This document shows, piece after piece, positions 19,601-30,467 of a DNA stretch of 64,000 bases (the stretch's first letter is position 1; every line of letters starts with the position of its first letter). The notes under the pieces were generated by a model, which worked only from the letters and a program-made list of their open reading frames with translations, made no database searches and had not been told where the DNA came from. Position numbers and translations under genes: made by a program. Origin of the DNA: Pseudomonas sp. TH41 (GTDB lineage Bacteria > Pseudomonadota > Gammaproteobacteria > Pseudomonadales > Pseudomonadaceae); the NCBI RefSeq assembly GCF_016650695.1, contig NZ_JAEKFH010000003.1, positions 516,001 through 580,000 of the forward strand. The letters run 5' to 3'.

Positions 19601-20059
19601 GCGAATCGCCTGCTCATGTGCCAGCAGCTAGAGTATCTGGGCCACCGATTCAGCGTTGCACCGGATGGAGCGCAAGGATTGGCAGCCTGGAAAGTCGAGC
19701 CATTCGACCTGGTCATTGCCGATTGCAACATGCCGGTCATGAATGGCTACGAACTGGCCTGCGCCATTCGCCAACAAGAACAACAATCGCACCGGCCGCG
19801 TTGCACTGTCCTGGGTTTTACTGCCAACGCACAACCGGAAGAAATACAACGCTGCAAAGACGCAGGAATGGACGACTGCCTGTTCAAGCCCCTGACCCTG
19901 ACCGCCTTGGGTCAATGGGTTGAAGGTATCCAGCCGACCAACCGTGATCCGGCGTTCAGTCTGGCAGGGCTACACGTGTTGACGGGGGCAATCGGGCATT
20001 GGACCAGCGCTTATTGGCCGAACTGCTGGAAAGCAACCGTTTGGACCGAGAGGAGCTGA
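16670..20059 (+). CDS. BvgS/EvgS-like hybrid sensor kinase, C-terminal Hpt split off by a frame change
   Basis: The encoded protein has a signal-like N-terminus, two tandem periplasmic Venus-flytrap (SBP_bac_3) domains (about residues 60-285 and 300-530), one membrane helix (about 545-565), a PAS domain (about 585-700), HisKA with H726 in MSHEIRTPMN, a HATPase domain with GxG boxes (about 830-945) and a receiver with phospho-acceptor D1018 (IADCNMPVMNGYE). After residue 1105 the frame loses homology and ends with about 24 unrelated residues. The expected Hpt domain continues in the -1 frame just after a G5 run at 19984-19988. One extra G would restore a single 1214-codon phosphorelay kinase. 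Confidence 0.9.
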   Translation: MPSRIKDYLILIATGWCLSTSVSAAQIASENYALLSRSATGHLEVQLNNAQRQWIKNKHELILGTSAPDYPPFDLTISGHEYEGFTADYAGILGKTTGLPIRVQRFASRGAAIEALENGEVDLLGTANGFEAHNADFALSTPYAVDQPVLVTREGETRSLTDGLAGLRLSMVYHYLPLEEVRALYPKAIITSYPSYQNAINAVAFDQADVFLGDTISTHYMINKGYLNNIRMANFGKHEAHGFSFAVHKNNPELLGIINAMLMVTPISERENIAKRWSAGSDILLTDQKLELSYSEERWLAQHPVVRVVVNEAYAPLTFFDSAGNFRGVTADLLELIRLRTGLRFDIHRSRSDGEMIQQIMSNQADLIGALLPSAQRESKLNFTRPYLQNSFVLLTRKAADSPTNLDQLQDKRLTIAQGNPLVDYLRREYPRIKLIETPDTFSAVELLAEGKAEGSVNSLVIANYFISSRLFEHTLQISTTIGTRQAAFSLATGLNSKELNSILNKALLSIAPEELGIINSRWRGYSASSQSTWRNYHRLFYQIVIGAGVLLLISVAWNAYMRRQIKQRQAAERALNDQFEFMRSLVNGTPHPIYVRDRQGLLQSCNDSYLEVFCAKREDVIGKSVMQGNMSNAFEAQEYQADYQRVVAEGIPLILDRALHIGGRRLTIYHWILPYRDSSGEVQGIIGGWVDISERRQLFDDLRAAKERADEANRAKSTFLATMSHEIRTPMNAVIGMLELTLKRIDHEHPDRPAIHVAYNSAKDLLELIGDILDIARIESGRLSLSPERVNPVEIVASVVRIFDGLAHQKNLSLLVEFHPANPLFDVLLDPMRFKQVLSNLVSNAIKFTERGQVRIVVNLHPTASSEQVLMLVQVQDSGIGISEQDRQQLFEPFAQAENSGQSDRGGAGLGLVISRSLCEAMGGSLQLSSQPGIGTQVQVSLYLATLPREQLPEPAEAQIRRSTAPLNILVVDDHPANRLLMCQQLEYLGHRFSVAPDGAQGLAAWKVEPFDLVIADCNMPVMNGYELACAIRQQEQQSHRPRCTVLGFTANAQPEEIQRCKDAGMDDCLFKPLTLTALGQWVEGIQPTNRDPAFSLAGLHVLTGAIGHWTSAYWPNCWKATVWTERS

Positions 20060-20313
20060 TGGCGCTGTCGCCCACAGAGGATCTGCAGTCATTTCTTGAC
20101 GTCGCCCACAAAATCAAGGGTGCCGCCCGAATCGTCCAGGCCTCCCGGTTGGTCGACAGCTGCGAAGCGTTGGAGAAGGCTTGCCATGAAGTGGTCCATC
20201 ACGATCAGGTGACTGAATGCAGCAAGGCCATGGAGCACGCCATGCTGGAACTGGAGCAAGCGTTGCAGCAACAAATTGGACAAAACGACAAACGCAGAAT
20301 GACCGAGCCTTAA
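19999..20313 (+). pseudogene. Detached Hpt domain of the BvgS-like kinase
   Basis: This frame is the missing C-terminal Hpt module. Its 104 codons include the phosphotransfer motif AHKIKGAARI (H37 of this frame), followed by LVDSCEALEKACHE, the standard four-helix Hpt layout. It lies in the -1 frame relative to the kinase and overlaps its nonsense tail. It has no ribosome site of its own at 19999. I infer it was, or still is, translated as part of the kinase, by frameshifting or in an allele with six Gs. A base-calling error in the G run is equally possible. Confidence 0.75.
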
Positions 20314-20361
20314 CTATGCTTGGTCGCTGAGCAGTGTGTTAAACATCATGGAGTGACTGCA

Positions 20362-23307
20362 ATGCCCAGCCCACTGCGCCCGGATCAGCGACGGTTTCCC
20401 CTGCACGTCCATATCAGCGTGATGTTCACCTTCCTGCTGTTGCTGACCGGGGTGGTGCTCGGCATTTTCAACTATCGGCAAACCACACAGATCATTCTTT
20501 CCAGCAGTGAAAAGCTCTTCGACCGTATCGAGCAGGACGTCCGACAGGACCTGAACGCCACGTATGAGCCGATTCGTCATCTGTTGAGCCTGTTGGCGGA
20601 CAATCCGGCGGCGCAGGCACCCGACCTGGAGAAACGCCTGGCGCTGCTCAAACCCTTCAGCCAGTCGCTGAAGGACAATCCCGACCTGGCATCGCTGTAT
20701 CTGGGCTATGACAACGGTGATTTTTTCATGGTTCGCCCCTTGCGAACCGCCGACCTGAAATCCCTCCTCAATGCTCCGCAAACGGCGGCATATCAGGTGT
20801 GGAGCATCGAGAAGCACAACAGCAATCAGGTCCATTCCCAAGCGTTGTTTTTCGATCAGGACCTGGCCCTCATCAGTCGACAGGACAACCCCGAAGAAAC
20901 CTACGATCCACGATCCCGCGCCTGGTACTCGCGTGCCAGCAGCGTCAGGGATCAGATCACCACCGAACCCTACATCTTCTTCTCCACTCACCAAATCGGC
21001 ACCACGTTGGCCCGACGCAGTGGTGTACAAGCGGTCATCGGGGCAGACCTGACCCTGGCGGAGCTTTCCGCAACCCTGGCCAAACATGTCGTAACCCCCA
21101 GTACCGAAATCGTGCTGTTCGATGCAAACAACGATGCCATCGCTTATCCCGACAGTCGCAAACTGATCATCGACGACCAGACTGCCCGCCTGATCAAAGC
21201 GGCCGATCTGAGCCCCAGTATCAGTGCGCTGCTTAACCATCCGCCCGAAGGCAATCGACTGGAGGTCTCCGGGCGTCAATGGATCGTTGCCCGCAGTCAC
21301 CTACAGGAAGGCGGACCCAAGGGACTGCAACTGGCGCTGCTGGTGCCGGAAAATGAATTACTCGTCGATGCCTACCGCATGCGCTGGCAAGGCGCACTGA
21401 TTACCCTGGCCACGCTATTGCTGTGCCTGCCCTTGGGCTGGCTCACGTCAAGAATTCTGGTCAAACCCCTGCGTGCACTGGTGCAGGAGGCCGATGCGAT
21501 TCGCAGTTTCGATTTCAATTTTCCGGCCTCACGTCGCTCCCCGGTGCTGGAAGTCGATCAACTGGGCATGTCGATGGCACGCATGAAAGACACCCTGGCG
21601 AGTTTTTTCCAGATCACCGACAGCCTGAGTGCCGAAACCCGTTTCGCCCCTTTGCTGGAACGTGTGTTGTTTGAAACCGTGAAAATTGGCCAGGCCGATG
21701 CCGGTCTGATCTACCTGCGCGAAAATGATGGCGATCGGATGGAGCCGCAGGGTCTGGTCATCAATGGCACGTCCCAGGCATTGCCCGCATTCGAAGTTCA
21801 AGGACACGAACTCCAGAGTTTACAGAGCCCCGCATGGCTACAGCATCTGTCGAAAACCGACAATGTCGTCACCAACATCGGTTTTGAGCAGGCGGCGGAT
21901 TTGCGCAAGGTGTTGCTCGCGATGGACAGTCCCCGCGTGCATCTGATCGGTATTCGGCTGCACAACCGACACAATGAAACCGTGGGCCTGTTGGTCCTGT
22001 TATTGGCCGACAGCGGCCACCCAAGCGATCTGGAAAAGCTTCGCCCCGACCGCATCGCGTTTCTCCAGGCCGTCTCCGGTGCAGCCGCCGTGAGTATCGA
22101 AAGCCAGCGACTGCAAGCCAAACAAAAACAGCTGCTGGACGCCTTCATTCAACTGCTGGCCGGCGCAATTGACGCCAAAAGCCCTTACACCGGCGGCCAC
22201 TGCCAACGGGTGCCAGCGTTGACGCTGATGCTTGCCCGGGCCGCGGCTGCCAGTCAGGCCCCGGCTTTCAGCGGTTATCACCCCACCGAAGATGAATGGG
22301 AGGCGCTGCACATCGCCGCGTGGCTGCACGATTGCGGCAAGGTCACCACCCCGGAATATGTGGTCGATAAAGCCACAAAGCTGGAAACCCTGAACGACCG
22401 TATCCACGAAATCCGCACCCGTTTCGAAGTGCTCAAGCGCGATGTCTGGATCAACTATTGGCAAGCCATTGCCCTGGGTGGTGACGAACAGCACCTGGCT
22501 GAGCTGCGCAATGCCAGTCTGGCAGACCTCGACGATGACTTCACCTTCGTTGCCCACTGCAATCTGGGGGGCGAGGCCATGGCCGAGACTGACCTGCAAC
22601 GCCTGCGCAGTCTGGCCCAACGCACCTGGACCCGAACGCTGGATGATCGATTGGGTGTTTCGTGGGAAGAAAACCGACGCCAGGCCCGAACACCCGCGCC
22701 GACGTTACCGGTCAGCGAACCGCTGCTGGCGGACAAACCCGAGCATCTGTTCGAACGCGCCGAGAGCGAACTGATTCCGCAAGACAACCCCTGGGGGTTC
22801 AAGCTCGATGTACCGCGCTACAAATACAACCGGGGCGAGCTCTACAACTTGAGCATTGGCCGCGGCACTCTGACCCGCGAAGAGCGTTACATCATCAATC
22901 ACCACATGGTGCAGACGATCCTGATGCTCAGCCATCTACCCTTCCCCGCTCACCTCAACAACGTTGCCGAGATCGCCGGCGGCCATCACGAAAAAATGGA
23001 CGGTACCGGTTATCCCAAACAGTTGAAGCGCGAAGAAATGAGCCTGCCGGCACGGATGATGGCGATCGCCGATATTTTCGAAGCGCTGACCGCCGCCGAT
23101 CGCCCCTACAAGAAAGCCAAGTCCCTGAGCGAAGCACTGGGCATCATGGCCAACATGTGCCGTGACGCCCACATCGACCCGCAGTTGTTTGGGCTTTTCA
23201 TCAACGCGAAAATCTATTTGCAGTACGCCAATCAATTCCTGGACCCACAACAAATCGATGCGGTGGATCCGTCAAGCCTGCTGGCCAAAGCAGGCCTGAG
23301 CGCGTGA
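20362..23307 (+). CDS. Cache-HAMP-GAF-HD-GYP phosphodiesterase
   Basis: A 981-residue membrane protein from the ATG at 20362 (GGAG upstream; the frame opens at a TTG 14 codons before). Membrane helices near 17-37 and 353-372 bracket a periplasmic double-Cache sensor (…PEETYDPRSRAWYSRA…), followed by HAMP (about 373-425), a GAF domain (about 440-600) and a C-terminal HD-GYP domain. The metal-binding HD is at 656-657 (LHDCGK) and the signature HHEKMDGTGYP starts at 875, so c-di-GMP hydrolysis is expected. A roughly 120-residue insert sits between the two motifs. It follows the split Hpt closely. Confidence 0.92.
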   Translation: MPSPLRPDQRRFPLHVHISVMFTFLLLLTGVVLGIFNYRQTTQIILSSSEKLFDRIEQDVRQDLNATYEPIRHLLSLLADNPAAQAPDLEKRLALLKPFSQSLKDNPDLASLYLGYDNGDFFMVRPLRTADLKSLLNAPQTAAYQVWSIEKHNSNQVHSQALFFDQDLALISRQDNPEETYDPRSRAWYSRASSVRDQITTEPYIFFSTHQIGTTLARRSGVQAVIGADLTLAELSATLAKHVVTPSTEIVLFDANNDAIAYPDSRKLIIDDQTARLIKAADLSPSISALLNHPPEGNRLEVSGRQWIVARSHLQEGGPKGLQLALLVPENELLVDAYRMRWQGALITLATLLLCLPLGWLTSRILVKPLRALVQEADAIRSFDFNFPASRRSPVLEVDQLGMSMARMKDTLASFFQITDSLSAETRFAPLLERVLFETVKIGQADAGLIYLRENDGDRMEPQGLVINGTSQALPAFEVQGHELQSLQSPAWLQHLSKTDNVVTNIGFEQAADLRKVLLAMDSPRVHLIGIRLHNRHNETVGLLVLLLADSGHPSDLEKLRPDRIAFLQAVSGAAAVSIESQRLQAKQKQLLDAFIQLLAGAIDAKSPYTGGHCQRVPALTLMLARAAAASQAPAFSGYHPTEDEWEALHIAAWLHDCGKVTTPEYVVDKATKLETLNDRIHEIRTRFEVLKRDVWINYWQAIALGGDEQHLAELRNASLADLDDDFTFVAHCNLGGEAMAETDLQRLRSLAQRTWTRTLDDRLGVSWEENRRQARTPAPTLPVSEPLLADKPEHLFERAESELIPQDNPWGFKLDVPRYKYNRGELYNLSIGRGTLTREERYIINHHMVQTILMLSHLPFPAHLNNVAEIAGGHHEKMDGTGYPKQLKREEMSLPARMMAIADIFEALTAADRPYKKAKSLSEALGIMANMCRDAHIDPQLFGLFINAKIYLQYANQFLDPQQIDAVDPSSLLAKAGLSA

Positions 23308-23790
23308 TCAGCAGTCGGTGAGACGCAGGAATATGGCCGCCAGCCGCTCGATGCCGACCTGATCGTGCGCGGTAAAACGCGCCAGTTTCGGGCTGTCCAG
23401 GTCCAGCACGCCGATCAGTCGACCGTCCTTGACCAGTGGCACGACCAGCTCGCTGTTCGAGGCGCTGTCGCACGCGATATGCCCGGGGAACGCGTGCACG
23501 TCTTCGACCAACTGGGTCTGCAAGGTCGCCGCGGCAGCCCCACACACGCCCCGACCGAATGGAATTCGCACGCAGGCGATCTGCCCTTGAAATGGGCCAA
23601 GCACCAGTTCTTCATTGCGATTGAGGTAGAAACCGGCCCAGTTCAGATCATCGAGCTGGTTGTACAGGAATGCCGAAAACTGTGCGGCGTTGGCGATGAA
23701 GTCCCGTTCATCCGCCAGCAACGACTCCAGCTGCGCCTGCAGCATGCCGTAGCCTTCAAGGCCCTGACCGCTCTTCTGTAAATCGATCAT
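23308..23790 (-). CDS. msrC: Free methionine-(R)-sulfoxide reductase (GAF type)
   Basis: A 160-residue single GAF-domain enzyme with the three conserved cysteines of fRMsr, in QIACVRIPFGRGVCGAAA and HIACDSASNSELVVP. It reduces free methionine-R-sulfoxide using thioredoxin. The ATG at 23790 overlaps the stop of the upstream ATPase gene by four bases (ATGA); a longer frame to 23847 lies inside that gene and is unlikely. Other methionine and peroxide defence genes (msrB, gpx, ohrR) lie 4-5 kb downstream on the same strand. Confidence 0.92.
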   Translation of the reverse strand: MIDLQKSGQGLEGYGMLQAQLESLLADERDFIANAAQFSAFLYNQLDDLNWAGFYLNRNEELVLGPFQGQIACVRIPFGRGVCGAAAATLQTQLVEDVHAFPGHIACDSASNSELVVPLVKDGRLIGVLDLDSPKLARFTAHDQVGIERLAAIFLRLTDC

Positions 23791-24677
23791 GCCTTGTGCT
23801 CCAACAGCTTGAGCCCGACCCAATAGCGGGCAAATTGATAGGCGCAACGCCCGTTGCGATTACCACGGCCCGTGGCCCAGCGCACGGCGAGGATGTCCAG
23901 TGCTTCGTCACGCTGCCAGGCCAGGCCGGCCTTGTCAGCCAGTTGACCAATCCAGTGCTCGACGACGTTGAGGAAGTGTTCCTGGGTAAATGGATAGAAC
24001 GACAGCCACAGCCCGAAACGGTCCGATAACGCGATTTTGTCTTCCACGGCCTCGCTGGGATGGAGTTCGCCGTCGACCCTTTTCCAGTTTTCGTTATCGC
24101 TTTCCTTTTCCGGCACCAGGTGGCGGCGGTTGGAGGTGGCGTACAATAAAACGTTGTCCGGCGCCTGTTCGAGAGAGCCGTCGAGCACACTCTTGAGCAC
24201 GCGATAATCACCCTCGCCCGACTCGAACGACAGGTCATCGCAGAACAACACGAAACGCTGGGGTAATTTTGCAATCTGTTCGACCACACGCGGCAAGTCT
24301 GCGAGGTGATCGCGCTCGATCTCGATCAATCGCAAACCGGCGTTGGCGTGCTCGGCCAGCAACGCGCGAATCAGCGACGATTTACCGGTGCCTCGCGAGC
24401 CCCAGAGCAGCGCGTGGTTGGCCGGCATCCCATCGATGAATTGCTGGGTATTACGCCCCAATTGTTCCAGTTGCCGGTCAACGCCAATCAGGTCGGACAA
24501 GCGCATGTCGAGGCTGACTTGCAGCGGCAACAAAAAACCACTGCGCCCTTCGCGCTGCCAGCGCGCAGCCAGGCAGTGGCTCCAGTCGATGGCTTGCCGA
24601 GGCGCGGGCAGCAGCGGCTCGATACGGGCCAGAACAGCATCGGCGCGTTCAAGAAAAGCATTTAATCGGGAATCCAC
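23787..24677 (-). CDS. DUF815 AAA+ ATPase
   Basis: A 296-residue ATPase with Walker A GSRGTGKSS near residue 95, Walker B FVLFCDDLSF near 145 and a sensor-like ATSNRRH, the pattern of the DUF815 family. The function is unknown; members resemble helicase-loader or MoxR-like ATPases. It starts at a GTG at 24677 after GAGGAG. It is translationally coupled to the downstream sulfoxide reductase, a linkage with no obvious mechanistic reason. Confidence 0.88.
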   Translation of the reverse strand: MDSRLNAFLERADAVLARIEPLLPAPRQAIDWSHCLAARWQREGRSGFLLPLQVSLDMRLSDLIGVDRQLEQLGRNTQQFIDGMPANHALLWGSRGTGKSSLIRALLAEHANAGLRLIEIERDHLADLPRVVEQIAKLPQRFVLFCDDLSFESGEGDYRVLKSVLDGSLEQAPDNVLLYATSNRRHLVPEKESDNENWKRVDGELHPSEAVEDKIALSDRFGLWLSFYPFTQEHFLNVVEHWIGQLADKAGLAWQRDEALDILAVRWATGRGNRNGRCAYQFARYWVGLKLLEHKA

Positions 24678-24838
24678 GTCTTCTCCTCGGGCACGTTCAC
24701 AGTAATCATGGCGTTACAGCGACAAAACACAGCGTTAGGTGACCGGTTTCTCCCATGCACAAGGCTCGCGAGAACGGTAACCATGCACGATCGACTATGC
24801 TTGAGCAGCGAAGGGAAACGGAAGTGGTTCAATCGCCC

Positions 24839-27143
<2,305 letters not shown>

Positions 27144-27160
<17 letters not shown>

Positions 27161-27605
27161 TTTGCCCTAGCAGGTGATCGAGACCATCGCGCAGGTCATT
27201 CAGACGGTCCAGATCCACGCCGCTGTCGCATAACAGACGAGCCTTGAGCGGCCCGACCTGATCGCGTAAAGCCTTGCCGGCGGGCGACAGGCTCAAGTGC
27301 ACCTCTCGTTCATCCCGCGCCGAACGCTGGCGCTGAACCAATTGCAGTTGTTCAAGACGCTTGAGCAACGGCGTCAACGTGCCCGAGTCCAGCGCCAGGC
27401 GTTCGCCCAACGCCTTGACCGTCGGCTGCCCCGGAGCGGCCTCCTGCCATTCCCACAACACCAGCATCGCCAGGAATTGCGGGTAGGTCAGGCCGAGCTG
27501 ATCGAGCATCGGCTTGTAGGCGCGGATCACGGCCCTGGAAGCAGCGTACAGTTTGAAGCAGAGCTGGCTGTCGAGCTTCAGGGAATCGACTGACAACGTG
27601 TTCAT
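27144..27605 (-). CDS. ohrR: OhrR-type MarR family organic-peroxide repressor
   Basis: A 153-residue winged-helix regulator starting at the ATG at 27605. The single N-terminal redox cysteine (LDSQLCFKLYAASRA) is the OhrR hallmark; its oxidation by organic hydroperoxides releases DNA. The wing and recognition region reads LDSGTLTPLLKRLEQLQLV with RDEREV. The start overlaps the stop of the glutathione peroxidase gene by four bases, so the peroxidase is upstream in the same operon and is a natural target. No ohr gene is visible here. Confidence 0.88.
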
Positions 27606-28087
27606 TTGAGCAGGGCTTCGATCTCGCGGGTCAGGTCCTGCGGCTTGGTCGCCGGAGCGAAGCGCTTGACCAGCTTGCCGTCCTTGCCGATAAGGAACTT
27701 GGTGAAATTCCACTTGATGCCCTGGGAACCGAGCACACCCGGCGCACGCTTCTTCAGCTGAACAAACAGCGGATGGGCGCCGGCGCCATTGACGTCGATC
27801 TTTTTGAACAGCGGGAAACTGACGCCGAAGTTCAGCTCGCAGAACTCGGAAATGGCCCCTTCGTTGCCCGGCTCTTGCTTGCCAAACTGATTGCAAGGAA
27901 AGCCAAGCACCACCAGACCTTGATCTTTGTAGGTTTGCCACAGTTCTTCGAGGCCTTTGTACTGTGGAGTGAAGCCGCATTTGCTCGCGGTGTTAACCAC
28001 CAGCACGGCTTTGCCCGCGTAATCGGCCAGGGTCTTTTGCTCACCCTTGATGGTGGTGCACGGGATGCTCAGCAGGTTGTCGCTCAT
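27602..28087 (-). CDS. Glutathione peroxidase family protein (thiol peroxidase type)
   Basis: A 161-residue cytoplasmic enzyme (BtuE/Gpx family) that reduces peroxides with thiols. The active-site motifs are NTASKCGFTPQYKGLE (peroxidatic Cys), FPCNQFGKQEPG (Gln and second Cys) and WNFTKFLIG (Trp-Asn). It is the first gene of an operon with ohrR. The upstream region carries a large REP hairpin (28190-28289). Confidence 0.95.
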   Translation of the reverse strand: MSDNLLSIPCTTIKGEQKTLADYAGKAVLVVNTASKCGFTPQYKGLEELWQTYKDQGLVVLGFPCNQFGKQEPGNEGAISEFCELNFGVSFPLFKKIDVNGAGAHPLFVQLKKRAPGVLGSQGIKWNFTKFLIGKDGKLVKRFAPATKPQDLTREIEALLK

Positions 28088-28189
28088 GGTTCGGGCTCTG
28101 AATGAAGGACGATGAGGGAAACATAGCGCTCAATTGAATTGTGTGCAATTTAATAAATCAATCTGACCGATTGATAAACGACAATCCCC

Positions 28190-28289
28190 GTAGGAGCTGC
28201 CGAAGGCTGCGATCTTTTGATCTTGATCTTGATTTTTTCAGATCGTAAAAGGTCAAGATGAAAAGATCGCAGCCTTCGGCAGCTCCTAC
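28190..28289. repeat. REP palindrome pair, GTAGGAGCTGCCGAAG type
   Basis: Two inverted copies of a Pseudomonas REP, opening GTAGGAGCTGCCGAAGG and closing CCTTCGGCAGCTCCTAC, form a hairpin about 100 bases long with a short AT-rich loop. The same family occurs at 46061-46130. It lies between gpx and msrB. Confidence 0.85.
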
Positions 28290-28319
28290 AGAAGCAGGTT
28301 GGTAATGCGTGGACGAAAG

Positions 28320-28715
28320 TTATTCGCGCGGTACCAGGTCCAGGCACACCGAGTTGATGCAATAACGCAGGCCGGTCGGTGGCGGACCATCCGGGAACAC
28401 GTGGCCCAGGTGCGCATCGCATTTGGCGCAGACCACTTCAGTGCGGATCATGCCGTGGCTCACGTCTCGTATCTCGACCATGGCGCTGTCGCCGATCGGC
28501 GCATAGAAACTCGGCCACCCGCAGCCGGAGTCAAATTTGGTCTTGGCGTCGAACAGCGGCTCGTTGCAGCAAATACAGTGATAAACACCGTCAGTCTTGG
28601 TGCCGTTGTATTTACCGGAGAACGGCCGTTCGGTGCCCTTGAGACGGCAAACGTTGTACTGCTCCGGGTCGAGCATCGCCCGCCATTCCTCCAGGGTTTT
28701 CTCCAACTTTTCCAT
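28320..28715 (-). CDS. msrB: Peptide methionine-(R)-sulfoxide reductase MsrB
   Basis: A 131-residue zinc-containing MsrB. Two CxxC zinc pairs are visible (CICC and CAKC), as are the structural motif GCGWPSFY and the catalytic cysteine region [13 protein letters not shown]. It repairs oxidised methionine-R in proteins. The ATG at 28715 with GAGG upstream is preferred over a GTG two codons earlier. It is part of the local oxidative-stress cluster and divergent from alaA. Confidence 0.95.
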   Translation of the reverse strand: MEKLEKTLEEWRAMLDPEQYNVCRLKGTERPFSGKYNGTKTDGVYHCICCNEPLFDAKTKFDSGCGWPSFYAPIGDSAMVEIRDVSHGMIRTEVVCAKCDAHLGHVFPDGPPPTGLRYCINSVCLDLVPRE

Positions 28716-28939
28716 TGTCACACCTCAGCAGTTGAAAAAGCCCGATCTGTACCTTTTCCACGGATCGGACGGCACGTATGATTGCGCCTCGTCAAACGCC
28801 AGTCTGGCAGCCGCACCACGCGCATTCAAACGGATTTTGGATCGGCAACTCGAGGCGTCAGGCCTGTGTGAATACGCAGGATTCCCAGTACGGTAATTCA
28901 TACACCGCCTGGATCGTTCATTTTCGGGAACACATCGCC

Positions 28940-30151
28940 ATGCAGGTCAGCAAATCGAACAAGCTCGCCAACGTCTGCTATGACATTCGCGGCCCGGTGC
29001 TCAAGCACGCCAAACGCCTGGAAGAGGAAGGCCATCGCATCCTCAAGCTGAACATCGGCAACCCGGCGCCTTTTGGTTTCGAGGCGCCGGACGAAATCCT
29101 CCAGGACGTGATCCGCAACCTGCCGACCGCGCAGGGCTACAGCGATTCCAAGGGTCTGTTCAGTGCGCGCAAAGCCGTCATGCAGTACTACCAGCAAAAG
29201 CAGGTGGAAGGCGTCGGCATTGAAGACATCTACCTCGGTAACGGCGTTTCCGAGCTGATCGTGATGTCGATGCAGGCCCTGCTCAACAACGGCGACGAAG
29301 TGCTGGTGCCGGCTCCCGACTACCCGCTATGGACCGCCGCGGTCAGCCTGTCGGGCGGCAATCCGGTGCATTACCTGTGTGACGAGCAGGCCAACTGGTG
29401 GCCGGACCTGGCCGACATCAAGGCCAAGATCACCCCGAACACCAAGGCGCTGGTGATCATCAACCCGAACAACCCGACGGGCGCCGTCTATTCGAAAGAA
29501 GTGTTGCTGGGGATGCTGGAACTGGCCCGCCAGCACAATCTGGTGGTTTTTTCCGACGAGATCTACGACAAGATTCTGTACGACGATGCCGTGCACATTT
29601 GCACCGCTTCCCTGGCGCCGGACCTGTTGTGCCTGACCTTCAACGGCCTGTCCAAGTCTTATCGCGTGGCCGGTTTCCGTTCTGGCTGGATCGCCATTTC
29701 AGGTCCGAAACACCACGCCCAGAGCTACATCGAAGGCATCGACATGCTGGCGAACATGCGCCTGTGTGCCAACGTGCCGAGCCAGCACGCGATCCAGACC
29801 GCGCTCGGCGGCTACCAGAGCATCAATGACCTGGTTTTGCCGCAGGGTCGTCTGCTGGAACAGCGCAATCGCACGTGGGAGCTGCTCAACGACATTCCGG
29901 GCGTGAGTTGCGTCAAGCCCATGGGCGCGCTGTATGCATTCCCACGAATCGACCCGAAAGTCTGCCCGATCCACAACGACGAGAAATTCGTACTCGACCT
30001 GCTGCTGTCAGAGAAGCTGTTGGTGGTACAAGGCACGGCCTTCAATTGGCCTTGGCCGGACCATTTCCGGGTCGTGACCCTGCCGCGCGTGGACGACCTG
30101 GACATGGCCATCGGCCGCATCGGTAACTTCCTGAAGTCCTATCGCCAGTAA
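28940..30151 (+). CDS. alaA: Glutamate-pyruvate aminotransferase AlaA
   Basis: A 403-residue fold-type I PLP aminotransferase, the length of E. coli AlaA, which makes alanine from pyruvate and glutamate. Signatures: YSDSKGLFSARKA, NPNNPTGAVY, VVFSDEIYDK, and the PLP lysine in FNGLSKSYRVAGFRSGW. The start at 28940 (MQVSKSNKL) matches the family; the frame is open 54 codons further upstream but without similarity. A 13-base perfect hairpin follows the stop. Confidence 0.93.
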   Translation: MQVSKSNKLANVCYDIRGPVLKHAKRLEEEGHRILKLNIGNPAPFGFEAPDEILQDVIRNLPTAQGYSDSKGLFSARKAVMQYYQQKQVEGVGIEDIYLGNGVSELIVMSMQALLNNGDEVLVPAPDYPLWTAAVSLSGGNPVHYLCDEQANWWPDLADIKAKITPNTKALVIINPNNPTGAVYSKEVLLGMLELARQHNLVVFSDEIYDKILYDDAVHICTASLAPDLLCLTFNGLSKSYRVAGFRSGWIAISGPKHHAQSYIEGIDMLANMRLCANVPSQHAIQTALGGYQSINDLVLPQGRLLEQRNRTWELLNDIPGVSCVKPMGALYAFPRIDPKVCPIHNDEKFVLDLLLSEKLLVVQGTAFNWPWPDHFRVVTLPRVDDLDMAIGRIGNFLKSYRQ

Positions 30152-30467
30152 GCGGCCTGTCACCGTGCGACGCTTGCGCCGTCGCACGGTGATCCATTCA
30201 GCAACATATCTTTGCGCCCTGCCGAACATTACCGCTTCAATCGCTGACTGATTGCACTTTGCGTGCTCGCGCCTAATAAGGACGGGGGCCTGCGCGGGTA
30301 TTTGGCTGACAAACCCTTCCCGCATCGCCGTCGGAAATGCCCTGCAAGCAGCTAGACTGTTGCCGTAGGACACAGTTTGAAATAGTCACCCGGTTGAATA
30401 GCCCGGTGCAGCACCTTATATACCCCGCAGTACGCTACATCTTTAGCACAAGGAGATTTCTACAACC
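30152..30467 (+). promoter_or_regulatory. alaA-htpX spacer: hairpin and possible heat-shock promoter
   Basis: At 30160-30192 a perfect 13-base stem (TCACCGTGCGACG and its complement, loop of seven) probably ends alaA transcription, although no T run follows. At 30394-30421 TTGAA, a 15-base spacer and CCTTATAT resemble a sigma-32 promoter, which would suit the heat- and envelope-stress protease htpX. The rest shows no ORF. Confidence 0.4.

Noticed and set aside
20314..21300. 328-codon reverse frame under the HD-GYP gene
   Set aside because: Mirror of the Cache domain coding sequence with no initiation signal.
28190..28289. Possible CRISPR repeat or riboswitch
   Set aside because: Single inverted pair of a known REP type, with no array of spacers and no conserved aptamer.
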